Positions 10,901 to 18,955 of a stretch of 64,000 nt of DNA are shown here, in pieces. The DNA is taken from positions 1-64,000 of the forward strand of contig CANQJT010000008.1 of NCBI GenBank assembly GCA_947624325.1. Direction: 5' to 3'. The first letter of the stretch is position 1; each line of letters begins with the position of its first letter. Under the pieces are notes generated by a model that made no database searches, had not been told where the DNA came from, and worked only from the letters and a program-made list of their open reading frames with translations. The position numbers and the translations under genes were made by a program. Source of the DNA: Candidatus Gastranaerophilales bacterium. GTDB lineage: Bacteria; Cyanobacteriota; Vampirovibrionia; Gastranaerophilales; Gastranaerophilaceae.

Positions 10901-12529
10901 GAAGAAATCGAAAATACACTTAAAAATGCAAATATAGAAAAATACGGAAAAAACGGTCTGCCTTTAAAATATTCAAGAAATCAATTTTTAAGTGATTTAT
11001 CAAATATATTAAATTCACTTGATGAAAAAGATAAAAATAAATTAACAAAAAAACTCCAGATTCAGTTAAAATACGCAAATAATGAAATAATCGGTTATGA
11101 CGGTATTATTGCATTAAATGAACTTGATTTAAATAATAAAATTGAAAAACAAATTTATGATACTGCTCATAAATTTATATATGAAAATAAAATAATAACA
11201 GGTAATAAAGATCTGGATAATTGTTTAAATTCACTGATAACCGGCATGCCCGAGTTTATTAACGTAATAGGCAAAAAACAGCATGCCGTACAAAACTATT
11301 CGGTAGATGTACATATATTAAAAGTTTTAAAGGGTGTTCTAAACGATGAAAATTATAAAAATCTTACGGATATAGATAAAACCGCATTAAAATTTACTGC
11401 AATATTTCACGATATAGCAAAACCTGACGGAGTAAAAGACCCAAATCACCCTGCATTATCCGCTGTTTATGCAAAATCAATAATGAATAAATATAATTTC
11501 CCTGAAAGTTTTAAAGACAGAGTATATGAACTTGTAAAAAATCATCACTGGCTTGCTGATTACAATAACAACAAGAACGATGAAACTTATACGGCAAGTT
11601 TATTCAGATACAGAAACGATTATGAGATATCAAAAATTCTAACAAGAGCCGATTTAAAAGGGGTAAGCGATTTTGTCTATAATTTATATATATCGGCACT
11701 TTCCAAATCAGAGCAGAGTGATATCGTTGAAGCTTTAAATAACATTAATTCAACGGGACAATTACTTTATACAAGTAAAATAATAAATAAAGATTTAATC
11801 CCGATAAAAGAAGACAGAAGAACAGGTAAACAATATAAAGTTATAAATTTTTCAAATTTAGATTATAATTTTGATTTATCACAATACGGATTTACAAAAG
11901 GTACAACACCCGAAAATTTAAGACTTTTGGTTCATTCAAGCAAACTTGCCGAAAATTTAAAAGTTGCTAATTTGTTATCTGATATAGAAAATTCAGGGTT
12001 TATATGCACTTCATTTATTTCTTTAAATAACAAAACATTCTATCAGGATAATTCTTTTGGTTTAAGTATTGAAGCAGAACATAAAAATATAGCCAATGCT
12101 TCAAAATCAAACCAAAGTTCAGGCAGAAATAAAGATTTTAAAGACTTCAGCAAAATCATAAACGGGAAAAAAACTAACTCTTACAGAACATTAATTCCTA
12201 CGGAAATAAAAAAGATTTTATCACTTTCTAAACAAGAATATAAAATTTTATACGAACAACTGATAAATAGAAAATATTTATCTCAGATAAAGGATACCGA
12301 GGAATTTACAATCGGAGATAAAAAATTAACGGGATTACAAATAAAATCGGCAATAAAAAAAGCAGATGATTTGTTAATTAAAGATAATAACAGTCATAAT
12401 GAAGTAAATGTATATAATCCTAAAGTTAATGCTCTTATTGTAAAAGTAAACTCTTTGGAAGAAATTCCATATAAATTACTTGACTTTGCGGAAGAAAACG
12501 ACTTACCTATATATATTTTAGGTAAATAA
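7934..12529 (+). CDS. Giant helical-repeat protein with C-terminal HD domain
   Basis: A 1531-residue protein without a signal peptide. The N-terminus carries a short SFKG motif near residue 38. From about 60 to 900 there are many imperfect repeats of roughly 30-40 residues shaped like LNDEEIKKARIILDKA, LDDDKLEKLLDLCDEK and LSDEEFNRAIEIADTKG, indicating an alpha-solenoid. An HD-type metal phosphohydrolase domain follows at about 1120-1260: VDVHILKVL, FHDIAKPDG (HD near 1159), VKNHHW near 1208 and TRADLKG. The rest is lysine-rich. HD proteins cleave phosphoesters, often of nucleotides; the substrate here is unknown. The solenoid could bind protein or RNA. It stands alone. Confidence 0.7.
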   Translation: MQINPINLIKITNNTTLPKRNFISIPLKNDVFERTISFKGLPQPQIAKTVPVHLTGEERLNLISGKYQNNSNNKIIRALNNKIVCLSDEEFNRAIEIADTKGINIEQALPLAAFHNDDESIERAKKLIGKKVNNQKIPEELIAVLAKEYSDEQMQKTADFVDSVKKITIDYRTLLTVKDLDNEQIQRLTELSKSLTSRYAIALSRLSKEEYQSAEKLMDDLGMGTIKAVQIASMGIDAVNNTIKLIENNINPDLSLISADKETIERAIKIKKDFGKYYLQDYYLADIAKNKKGYERLSEIFQDKDSILFNKIANRDIITIEDDKLYHKALRLIKENLIDAEDAEDCARSISDENEEKEFQLLREIYNYIHSLPGITSCQAYMAGIINQGRINEKTLSDAEKIYDNYIARHRGYFLYNFEGEQLDIALKMARAGISREYITQEKIKGLKNDAQLDETLKQYEDYNNNSYDNREGKIFISEQYFSLYASLNDEQKQTAMKLHEEYNISQDLAAIWAKKYNKEQIERIMYLDYFIIDETHIPDIIEMDETSYEHFLYLEQNYEVKDIPLQIKIAKLDDDKLEKLLDLCDEKDISFKIAYELVNLNDKYFKQNLDLWKNYNTDINTLILLDQIGDIAYKRLPLAAKAASYGQDMLEKLLSLNKKEYKKAQKLYKDKYTSDFSILGAKLNDEDLAKAKKLIHCFNTSEVFSIIEKYNDEEIEKIIYWKKKGVPYSLLQEFLNLNDEEIKKARIILDKAHEISPENMWVIKSDDDTFNKICSFFFTDNLYSFNSAKNLNFKDFNEQKYQTCKNIKSDHQYQIMEYLLEMTNEEIKNLIYFNPRLSMSKNYIMPEDIIKFDEKTISQAIKLKALDYGDYENNLIPYLCRLDNARLDRVLNSLNLYDYNASDFKEIALYINNLEDIKKLPFSKKIQLKQDLITRRYHFEDNPNMVNEMKDIDTILKAIDKSFETSIIPADVNTENIKQMMKGFFANNEEIENTLKNANIEKYGKNGLPLKYSRNQFLSDLSNILNSLDEKDKNKLTKKLQIQLKYANNEIIGYDGIIALNELDLNNKIEKQIYDTAHKFIYENKIITGNKDLDNCLNSLITGMPEFINVIGKKQHAVQNYSVDVHILKVLKGVLNDENYKNLTDIDKTALKFTAIFHDIAKPDGVKDPNHPALSAVYAKSIMNKYNFPESFKDRVYELVKNHHWLADYNNNKNDETYTASLFRYRNDYEISKILTRADLKGVSDFVYNLYISALSKSEQSDIVEALNNINSTGQLLYTSKIINKDLIPIKEDRRTGKQYKVINFSNLDYNFDLSQYGFTKGTTPENLRLLVHSSKLAENLKVANLLSDIENSGFICTSFISLNNKTFYQDNSFGLSIEAEHKNIANASKSNQSSGRNKDFKDFSKIINGKKTNSYRTLIPTEIKKILSLSKQEYKILYEQLINRKYLSQIKDTEEFTIGDKKLTGLQIKSAIKKADDLLIKDNNSHNEVNVYNPKVNALIVKVNSLEEIPYKLLDFAEENDLPIYILGK

Positions 12530-12567
12530 TATTTGCAATATAATAAATAATCTTATATTATTTTCTT

Positions 12568-13356
12568 ATGAGTAAAATATTATTATTTATACCTTGCTAT
12601 AATTGTGAAAAAGAAATAACAAAAGTTTTAAGCTCACTTAAGGATTTTAAAACTTATTTTAATGAAATTATTGTAATAGATAACATAAGTAAAGATAATA
12701 CATTAAATAATGCAATAGATTTTGCAAAAGATAATCCCGACATGCCTTTAAAAGTTATGCAAAATGAGCAGAATTATAATCTTGGCGGTTCACATAAAGT
12801 TGCATTTGAATATGCAATTAAAAATAATTTTGATTATGTAATTATTTTACACGGGGATAACCAAGGGAATATTGCCGATATAAAAGAAATTTTAAATTCA
12901 CAAACTTACAAAAATTATGATTGCTGTCTGGGTGCAAGATTTATGAAAGGTTCAAATCTTATTAATTATTCTTTATTTAGAATTATTGGCAATATAGGAT
13001 TTAATATACTATTTTCATGCTGTTTATTTAGAAAATTATATGATCTGGGAGGCGGATTAAATATTTATTCAGTTAATATGCTAAAAAATAAATACTGGTT
13101 CAAATTTCCCGATGCATTAACTTTTAATTATCTTATGACAATGGCACTCGATTATTACAAACAAAATTATATGTTTTTTCCGCTTACTTGGAGAGAAGAC
13201 GGGCAGGTTTCTAATGTTAAAGTGGGTTCTCAGGCTGTAGATTTACTAAAAAAATTATTTTCTTTTTTAGTAAATAAGAAAAAATTTATATTAAATGAAC
13301 ACAGAAATAATGTTATTAACGAATATAAATCAAATATTATTCATTCAAATACTTAA
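12568..13356 (+). CDS. Family 2 glycosyltransferase (DPM1-like)
   Basis: A 262-residue GT-A enzyme. The N-terminal fold reads KILLFIPCYNCEKEI, then EIIVIDNISKDNT; the nucleotide/metal site is VIILHGDNQGN near residue 95. A later segment (FRIIGNIGFNILFSCC) is hydrophobic, as in polyprenyl-phosphate sugar synthases. It probably transfers a sugar to a lipid carrier or surface glycan. The -10-like TATATT lies only 8 bases before ATG with no ribosome site, so the mRNA may be leaderless. The 3' end overlaps the convergent gene by 4 bases. Confidence 0.8.
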   Translation: MSKILLFIPCYNCEKEITKVLSSLKDFKTYFNEIIVIDNISKDNTLNNAIDFAKDNPDMPLKVMQNEQNYNLGGSHKVAFEYAIKNNFDYVIILHGDNQGNIADIKEILNSQTYKNYDCCLGARFMKGSNLINYSLFRIIGNIGFNILFSCCLFRKLYDLGGGLNIYSVNMLKNKYWFKFPDALTFNYLMTMALDYYKQNYMFFPLTWREDGQVSNVKVGSQAVDLLKKLFSFLVNKKKFILNEHRNNVINEYKSNIIHSNT

Positions 13357-14918
13357 ATATTTTCATATAACATATTTTTACCCAAGAAATAAAGCAGGTG
13401 ACAATAAGGATAATGATGAAGTGCAGCAATATTTAAATAAATTAATGCACAAAGCTGTTTTACTTTTTTAACATCAAAGTTGTTTTCTTTAAGCCATAAG
13501 TAAAAATATTCTTCGCATTGTATTAAAACAGGTTTTCGTTCAAATGTATAATTGATAATATTTTTATTTATTTCAACCGAATATTTATTTTGAGCAATTA
13601 ACTCATGACAAATAATTAAGCCATGCAGCAGCTTAGCCAAATCATAATAAATATCACCGAAATCAAGCCTTCCGCCAAAATTTTGACGCCAATCCAAAAA
13701 TGTAAATTTATCATTTTCTTTATCATATAAAATATTTTCAAAATGAAAATCACCGTGGAAACCGCCTATTAAACCGCATATAATATTATTCCAATCAAGT
13801 TTATTTATAATTTCACTTAATTTTGGCAGATTTTTTCCGTTTATTACAGTTGCTTCATCACTCATTGAGAAATTTTTATAATATAGATTAATTCTGTCTA
13901 TGGTTTTTTTATAATAAAAATTATTACAGATATCATTAAATTCTGTATCTTTTTTCCCCGTTCCCCAAAAATCCAATGAATAAGCCAGCAATTTTTTAAA
14001 CAAGTCAAGATTAGCTGATTTTGATAATACTATACCGTTTTGTTTTTTGTAGCAATACATATTTTCGGTAAAATCAACAATTTCAGGCACAAATCCTTTG
14101 AGATATTTAACCCTTTCAACCCTGTCTTTTATAAATTTTTTATCATCACTGTATTTAATTACTTTATTATTAACAAACCATATAGTTTCATTCGGTTTTG
14201 GAAGAATATTAACTTTTTCTTCGCTGTTAAAATATTTTTGTGTATTTTCAAATTCTTCAATATTACCTGTATCAAACCATATAACATTTTGAGCATACAA
14301 ATTATTTTCTTGAGCGAACATAGAAAGTACATAACTTTCACCCGTTTCAATTGCCGTTTGACCGCCTTTATGCATTTGCGTCCAAAATTTTTTATAATCA
14401 TAAATGCATGCAAGCCCTATATAAGGCTTTGCGGTTTTTGATGCCATACCTTTTTCATAAAATTTTACAGCTTTATTATCTTTAATTTCGACGGTTCTAT
14501 ACTGATTAATGTTATCTCTTTGTCCGTAAAATACAATATTTTTGTCAGGATAAGGGATTTGACCTTTTATTAATGTATCACATGAACAAAAAACAAAAGG
14601 TTCATCCAGATATTTTTCACAAGATAATATTGAAAGTCCCAACCCGGAGCCTTCACCTTCAAATTTTTCAACTGTTGAAAAATAAAATACTCTATCAGGA
14701 TGTGCAAGCGATAAATATTGTTTTACCAAATCACCTTTATAACCCAACGCAATAACAAACTCGCATGTTTTAGGGAACATTTCAATTATTCTTGATATAA
14801 CAGGTTTATTTCCTATACCGACAAGAGATTTATTTAAATATTTTGTTAAATCCTTGAGTCTGGCACCTATTCCTGCCGTAGGAATTAATACTTTATATTT
14901 ACTTTCTGTTATAGTCAT
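13353..14918 (-). CDS. Sugar nucleotidyltransferase fused to an APH/choline-kinase-like kinase
   Basis: A 521-residue fusion. The N-terminal half (about 1-235) is an NTP transferase: VLIPTAGIGARLKDLT with the G-x-G-x-R loop, KPVISRIIEMF, then FCSCDTLIKG. The C-terminal half is a protein-kinase-like phosphotransferase with the catalytic loop HGDFHFEN (near 388) and the metal site FLDWRQNFGGRLDFGD. It would phosphorylate a sugar or small alcohol and activate it as an NDP derivative. It is last in a four-gene minus-strand operon, and its start overlaps the cupin gene by 20 bases. The exact substrate cannot be told. Confidence 0.82.
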   Translation of the reverse strand: MTITESKYKVLIPTAGIGARLKDLTKYLNKSLVGIGNKPVISRIIEMFPKTCEFVIALGYKGDLVKQYLSLAHPDRVFYFSTVEKFEGEGSGLGLSILSCEKYLDEPFVFCSCDTLIKGQIPYPDKNIVFYGQRDNINQYRTVEIKDNKAVKFYEKGMASKTAKPYIGLACIYDYKKFWTQMHKGGQTAIETGESYVLSMFAQENNLYAQNVIWFDTGNIEEFENTQKYFNSEEKVNILPKPNETIWFVNNKVIKYSDDKKFIKDRVERVKYLKGFVPEIVDFTENMYCYKKQNGIVLSKSANLDLFKKLLAYSLDFWGTGKKDTEFNDICNNFYYKKTIDRINLYYKNFSMSDEATVINGKNLPKLSEIINKLDWNNIICGLIGGFHGDFHFENILYDKENDKFTFLDWRQNFGGRLDFGDIYYDLAKLLHGLIICHELIAQNKYSVEINKNIINYTFERKPVLIQCEEYFYLWLKENNFDVKKVKQLCALIYLNIAALHHYPYCHLLYFLGKNMLYENI

Positions 14919-15243
14919 CGGATAATCTCACAGTATCATCTGTATCGGGAGTAGATGTTTCCAAATATATACAATCGGTTACTCCTTCCATTCTATGAAT
15001 TATTTTAGGAGTAATTGTTACGGCTTCGCCTTGTTTATATATTTTTGATTTTAAATTTTCTGTACTATCCCCTTCAATTATTTTTAATTCTCCTGAAACA
15101 ACATATATAGTCTCACATTTTTTATTATGATATTGAAGTGAACATCTATGATTTTTTTTCATAGTAAGTCTTTTTAACATATATTGTTCATTTATTTCAA
15201 GTATTTCTTCACTTCCCCAGGGTTTTTCTATGAATTTATACAT
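14899..15243 (-). CDS. Cupin-domain sugar isomerase-like protein
   Basis: A 114-residue single cupin. KPWGSEEILEINEQY at the start and the core HRCSLQYHNKKCETIYVVSGEL resemble the cupin half of type II mannose-6-phosphate isomerases; the second motif is GEAVTITPKIIHRMEG. The metal His and Glu positions are present (QYHNKKCE, IIHR). It probably isomerises, epimerises or binds the sugar made by the neighbouring enzymes. It overlaps the upstream gene by 16 bases and the downstream fusion gene by 20, so translation is probably coupled. Confidence 0.75.
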   Translation of the reverse strand: MYKFIEKPWGSEEILEINEQYMLKRLTMKKNHRCSLQYHNKKCETIYVVSGELKIIEGDSTENLKSKIYKQGEAVTITPKIIHRMEGVTDCIYLETSTPDTDDTVRLSDDYNRK

Positions 15244-16403
15244 GTTAATTCCTCTTTTAATATTTTATTCTTATTAAATAATTCTAAATATTCTAAAATA
15301 TTTGACTTAACTTTTTCTTTCAGATAATCGTCAACGGAAAAATCTTTAATTTTCATTTGGAGTTTATCTTTAATTTTTAAAAATTCATCATTTGAAAATA
15401 TATAATGACCGGCGATTACTGCCTTATCAATTTTACTTAATGCTGATTTATTTATAACCCATTTTTCCCATTTTTTTGAATTATAAGCCAATTCGCAAAA
15501 TTCATTTAATAAATTATCAAGTTTATATTGTTCCAGTAAATGAACAAAAGCTTTAGTTTCACAAACTCCAAATTCAGGTGCAACATTTGCCGCACTTATT
15601 TTATATTCCGGGAAAATTTTTAAAATATTTCTTTTTAAATAATCAGTATTATGAACTTTTATAAAATATTTATGATTAAGACATTCATTTATTAATTCTT
15701 TTATATAAGAAAAAGCATTATTATTTTGATTTAAAATACCTATATTTTCCATTTCCATTACTTTTGTTCCTATTTGAGTAACAACAAATAACGGATTTTT
15801 TAAATTATAATTTGAAAACATTTTATTAATATTATTTAACATATTTACATAAGCATTTTTATTATTAAAATAAATCATTTGTTCTTCCGTGCCGATTTCA
15901 AATTCTATATCTTTTTGGCATTTGTCAGCATAAGAAGAACAAGCAGAATAAAGTTCAATTAATCTGATAAAAATTTCATCTGATGAAATTTGTTCAAAAA
16001 TATCAATACTCGGGTCAATATGCAAAATATCAAATCCTGAATCAATATCGGTTTGAAATGAATCAATTGAAGATTTCATTGCATCTTTTAATGAATAATT
16101 ATTAAATACTTCAAAATTATTCTGCCAAGGTCCGCCATGATCACGAGCTAAAATAATATTATCTTTTTTAGAATTTATTTTAATATAATTAACAAATTCT
16201 TCTGTAGACCAATTATTTACATAACCTCTGTTAATTTTATCGGAATCTATCTGCCTTCTGCTGGCTATTAACATTATGGGAATATCTGATTCATTAGCTA
16301 TTTCAACAGCTGCGTTAACTGTATTTAAGCTCATAGGGCCGATACCTAACAATGTATTTCCATTATTTATATAATTTTTTAGTTTAATTATTTTTTTATT
16401 CAT
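15228..16403 (-). CDS. GatZ/KbaZ-like tagatose-bisphosphate aldolase family protein
   Basis: A 391-residue TIM-barrel protein resembling the so-called non-catalytic subunit of class II tagatose-1,6-bisphosphate aldolase: GNTLLGIGPMSLNTVNAAVE, IPIMLIASRRQID, IILARDHGGPWQNN, DILHIDPSID, EIGTEEQM and PEFGVCETKA. No GatY/KbaY catalytic partner lies nearby. Its place between a KdsC-like phosphatase and a nucleotidyltransferase suggests a role in making a sugar phosphate for surface glycans rather than galactitol breakdown. The ATG overlaps the phosphatase stop by 4 bases. Confidence 0.8.
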   Translation of the reverse strand: MNKKIIKLKNYINNGNTLLGIGPMSLNTVNAAVEIANESDIPIMLIASRRQIDSDKINRGYVNNWSTEEFVNYIKINSKKDNIILARDHGGPWQNNFEVFNNYSLKDAMKSSIDSFQTDIDSGFDILHIDPSIDIFEQISSDEIFIRLIELYSACSSYADKCQKDIEFEIGTEEQMIYFNNKNAYVNMLNNINKMFSNYNLKNPLFVVTQIGTKVMEMENIGILNQNNNAFSYIKELINECLNHKYFIKVHNTDYLKRNILKIFPEYKISAANVAPEFGVCETKAFVHLLEQYKLDNLLNEFCELAYNSKKWEKWVINKSALSKIDKAVIAGHYIFSNDEFLKIKDKLQMKIKDFSVDDYLKEKVKSNILEYLELFNKNKILKEELTCINS

Positions 16404-16879
16404 ATTAAATTATACGGTTCAAAAAATTTTTCCATTATATGAAAACAAGCTTCTGCAACCGCCCTTTTTCCGCCTACTCGTTTGGTAACATAATCAGACA
16501 TTTTTTGTGCATTTATATCGGAATCAGATGTTGAAATAGAATAACCGACTTGTTTCATAACTAACCCGTCAAAAATTCCATCTCCCATATAAATAACTTC
16601 TTCAGGATTATATCTTTCTTTTATCCATTCAATTCTTTTATTGGTGCTTACACAATCAACGGGAAATTTCATGTCATTTATTCGTTTTTGAGTAATCTTA
16701 AATCCTCTTTTATCCCCTGATACAAATCTAATTTCAATATAAGGCGACAATAAGTTTAAAGCATCATTATCATCAGGTCCGAATTTTTTCAAGACTTTTC
16801 CTGTTTCGGAATAATAAAATCCCCCGTCAGTTAATACTCCGTCTACATCTAATATAAATACTTTAGGTTTTATGTCCAA
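16400..16879 (-). CDS. KdsC-like HAD sugar phosphatase
   Basis: A 159-residue capless HAD phosphatase. Motif I is FILDVDGVLTDGGFYYSETG, motif II RFVSGDKRG, a Lys equivalent lies in KRIEWIKE, and motif III is VIYMGDGIFDG. Layout and length match KDO-8-phosphate or N-acylneuraminate-9-phosphate phosphatases. No KdsA, NeuB, KdsB or NeuA is in the window, so the natural substrate is probably the product of the GatZ-like protein next to it. It is first in the operon that runs to 13353. Confidence 0.85.
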   Translation of the reverse strand: MDIKPKVFILDVDGVLTDGGFYYSETGKVLKKFGPDDNDALNLLSPYIEIRFVSGDKRGFKITQKRINDMKFPVDCVSTNKRIEWIKERYNPEEVIYMGDGIFDGLVMKQVGYSISTSDSDINAQKMSDYVTKRVGGKRAVAEACFHIMEKFFEPYNLI

Positions 16880-17074
16880 CTTTAATCCTTCTATTTCTCT
16901 TTAATCTTATCACAAATTTTCTTTTGTAACTATAAACAAATTTACATTAAAACCAAAAAAGTTATTTAATCTAGTGGCGCACTCTGCCATTCTTCAATCC
17001 TCACTTTCTTTAAAATCTTAAAAGAAAAAATAAATCTTGTCAATAATTGCAATAATTGAGAAATAACCAGTTAT

Positions 17075-17117
17075 TGTAGAATATAATCTACTGATAATTT
17101 GTAGAGTATATCCTACA
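17075..17117. promoter_or_regulatory. Tandem operators and promoter of XRE gene
   Basis: Two near-palindromes (17075-17092 and 17100-17117) share the pattern TGTAGA-N6-TCTAC(A). The first covers a TATAAT (17082-17087); the second contains TACAAT (17114-17119) only 6 bases before the ATG. Starts are 25 bp apart, a little over two helical turns. The arrangement fits autorepression by the downstream HTH protein. Confidence 0.6.
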
Positions 17118-17125
17118 ATAATAAA

Positions 17126-17350
17126 ATGTCATTAAAAACGATACAAAATGCAATAGGTAAAAGGTTAAGAGGTTTGCGAATTGCTAAAAACCTTAGTCAA
17201 GAACAAGTTTCTTTAGAGGTTAATATATCAAGAGATCATTTATCAAACTTAGAAAATGGCAAATTCCCTATTAATATTAAAACTCTTTATAAATTAGCAC
17301 AATTTTTTGAAGTAGATATTGAATACTTTTTCTTAGGCTTAAAGCACTAA
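17126..17350 (+). CDS. XRE-family HTH transcriptional regulator
   Basis: A 74-residue protein that is essentially one Cro/C1-type helix-turn-helix: IGKRLRGLRIAKNLSQEQVS, then ISRDHLSNLENGKFPINIKT and LYKLAQFFEVDIEYFF. It lacks any sensor domain. The two TGTAGA-type palindromes upstream are probable self-binding sites. No ribosome site is visible and the -10 is 6 bases from ATG, so the transcript is probably leaderless. Tiny XRE proteins like this often control mobile or phase-variable loci, but no such link is shown here. Confidence 0.85.
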   Translation: MSLKTIQNAIGKRLRGLRIAKNLSQEQVSLEVNISRDHLSNLENGKFPINIKTLYKLAQFFEVDIEYFFLGLKH

Positions 17351-17425
17351 TTATATTTCGGATTGAAATTCAAGGCATCCTCGATGTTTTTATCAAATTT
17401 GCTTTTTGGTTCTTCTATATTTTCC

Positions 17426-18955
17426 TTAAATTCTAATTGAATTAGTGCTGAATTTTTTTAAATATGCAGGTATCATTAAAAAATAAAATATTCCTGTTAT
17501 ACAAATCGGTAAATAATAATCAAAATATGGTACCGGAGATGTTAAAAACATAATCATAAAATGAAACAATAAAATTAATGATAAAAACAAGTAAAATTTA
17601 TCTTTTTTATTAAAAATAACTACAAATATAAATGATAAAAATAAAGTTAATAAAACTGCAGGAAGATTATAAATAAAGATTATTTTTTTATACAAACTGC
17701 TATTATATTTATCACAATTAAAAAATGCCGGTTCTAATTTACAGATGGCGGATTTTCTTATTTTTGATACCGAATCATTACTTTCCCAATTTTCTTCCAT
17801 AGATAAATCACCATGAGATAATTTTGAATCCGATAAAAGTTTATATCTTAATTTAATAAAATTTTTAAAATTAGATTTTAATAATCTTGTAAAAATAATT
17901 AAATATTTTTTCTCATTAAAACTATTAAAATCAATCTTAAACGCATTAAATTCCATTATGTTTTGATTATTTGGGTTAGCTATAAGTTTAAGAGCTTGTA
18001 AATCATTATCATCTGCTTTTAAATTATCATAACCATTAAACATTCTCTGAAACTCAAAAAATATCGGAATCCATTTATATGACCTTTGTATATTTATACC
18101 TATATTTTGACTTACTCCGATGATAAATGATGTAGAAATTAAAATCAAAATATACAATAAACTTTTCTTCAAATTTAATTTATCTTTAAAAATAAAAAAT
18201 AGACCTAAAGGCAATAAAATAAAATATATAAATCCTTCACCCCTGTACATAGAAATAACAGAAGAAAACAAACCTGCAATAATAATATTTTTAATTGAAA
18301 TTTCAGATTTATTTAAATATTTAATGAAAATCAAAGAAACAAAGAACCAAAGTATAAAACTATAAAAACAAATTCTGGCAGGACATAAAGCTGCATTTAA
18401 TACAAAAGGAAGAATAAAAGTAATAAATGCAAGTATAAATAATTTATTATTAAATATATTTTTTAATTTAACAAAAATAAAAGAAAAAGCAGAGGAAACT
18501 AAAGTAATTTCCGTAAGACAAATTGCCGATTTATGTCTGAAAATTTGAAGGATAATTGCATAATATGCTGCAGTAATAGTATGATACCAATGTGACCATA
18601 CACCAAAGTCATATACCTTTACTTCAGACAATAAATACTGTTCGTCAACAGTAAACTTCCCCCCCCCATCAGTAAATATTAAACAAAAAAAGGTTAGTAA
18701 TATCAAAAAGTAAACTGTAAAAATTTTCAGAAAAAGTATAAATTTTTTATCTTTATTTTTAATTTTATCAAATATAAATATAGGTAATTGATAAATAAAA
18801 ATTAATAAAAACAAACTTAAAATTTTTGTAATTAAATAAAATTTATTATTTAAAACAATATCATTTATAGAATTTAAATCTAATTTTAAAGTAAATAAAA
18901 AATGTATAAATGCAAATATCAACAAAATTAATCTGAATAAAATATATTTTTTCAT
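17426..18955 (-). CDS. Polytopic membrane protein, GT-C glycosyltransferase-like, with in-frame G9 tract
   Basis: A 509-residue protein with about ten or more hydrophobic segments. After the third or fourth helix comes LIFTDGGGKFTVDEQ, with acidic residues in the first large outer loop as in GT-C (PMT/ArnT-like) enzymes, then DFGVWSHWYHT. Gly 97-99 are encoded by a run of nine G (18659-18667 on the plus strand), currently in frame; a one-base change would truncate the protein near residue 100. It starts directly after the SGNH-like gene, forming a two-gene operon. A role in modifying surface glycans is likely but inferred. Confidence 0.7.
   Translation of the reverse strand: MKKYILFRLILLIFAFIHFLFTLKLDLNSINDIVLNNKFYLITKILSLFLLIFIYQLPIFIFDKIKNKDKKFILFLKIFTVYFLILLTFFCLIFTDGGGKFTVDEQYLLSEVKVYDFGVWSHWYHTITAAYYAIILQIFRHKSAICLTEITLVSSAFSFIFVKLKNIFNNKLFILAFITFILPFVLNAALCPARICFYSFILWFFVSLIFIKYLNKSEISIKNIIIAGLFSSVISMYRGEGFIYFILLPLGLFFIFKDKLNLKKSLLYILILISTSFIIGVSQNIGINIQRSYKWIPIFFEFQRMFNGYDNLKADDNDLQALKLIANPNNQNIMEFNAFKIDFNSFNEKKYLIIFTRLLKSNFKNFIKLRYKLLSDSKLSHGDLSMEENWESNDSVSKIRKSAICKLEPAFFNCDKYNSSLYKKIIFIYNLPAVLLTLFLSFIFVVIFNKKDKFYLFLSLILLFHFMIMFLTSPVPYFDYYLPICITGIFYFLMIPAYLKKFSTNSIRI
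18659..18667. repeat. Homopolymeric C9 (G9) tract inside membrane-protein gene
   Basis: Nine consecutive C on the plus strand, coding Gly-Gly-Gly (codons 97-99) of the minus-strand gene 17426-18955. The gene is ON at this length. Confidence 0.9.

Noticed and set aside
14040-14441. 133-codon plus-strand frame opposite the nucleotidyltransferase-kinase gene
   Set aside because: Phe- and Ile-rich shadow frame without ribosome site; the minus-strand gene is clearly real.
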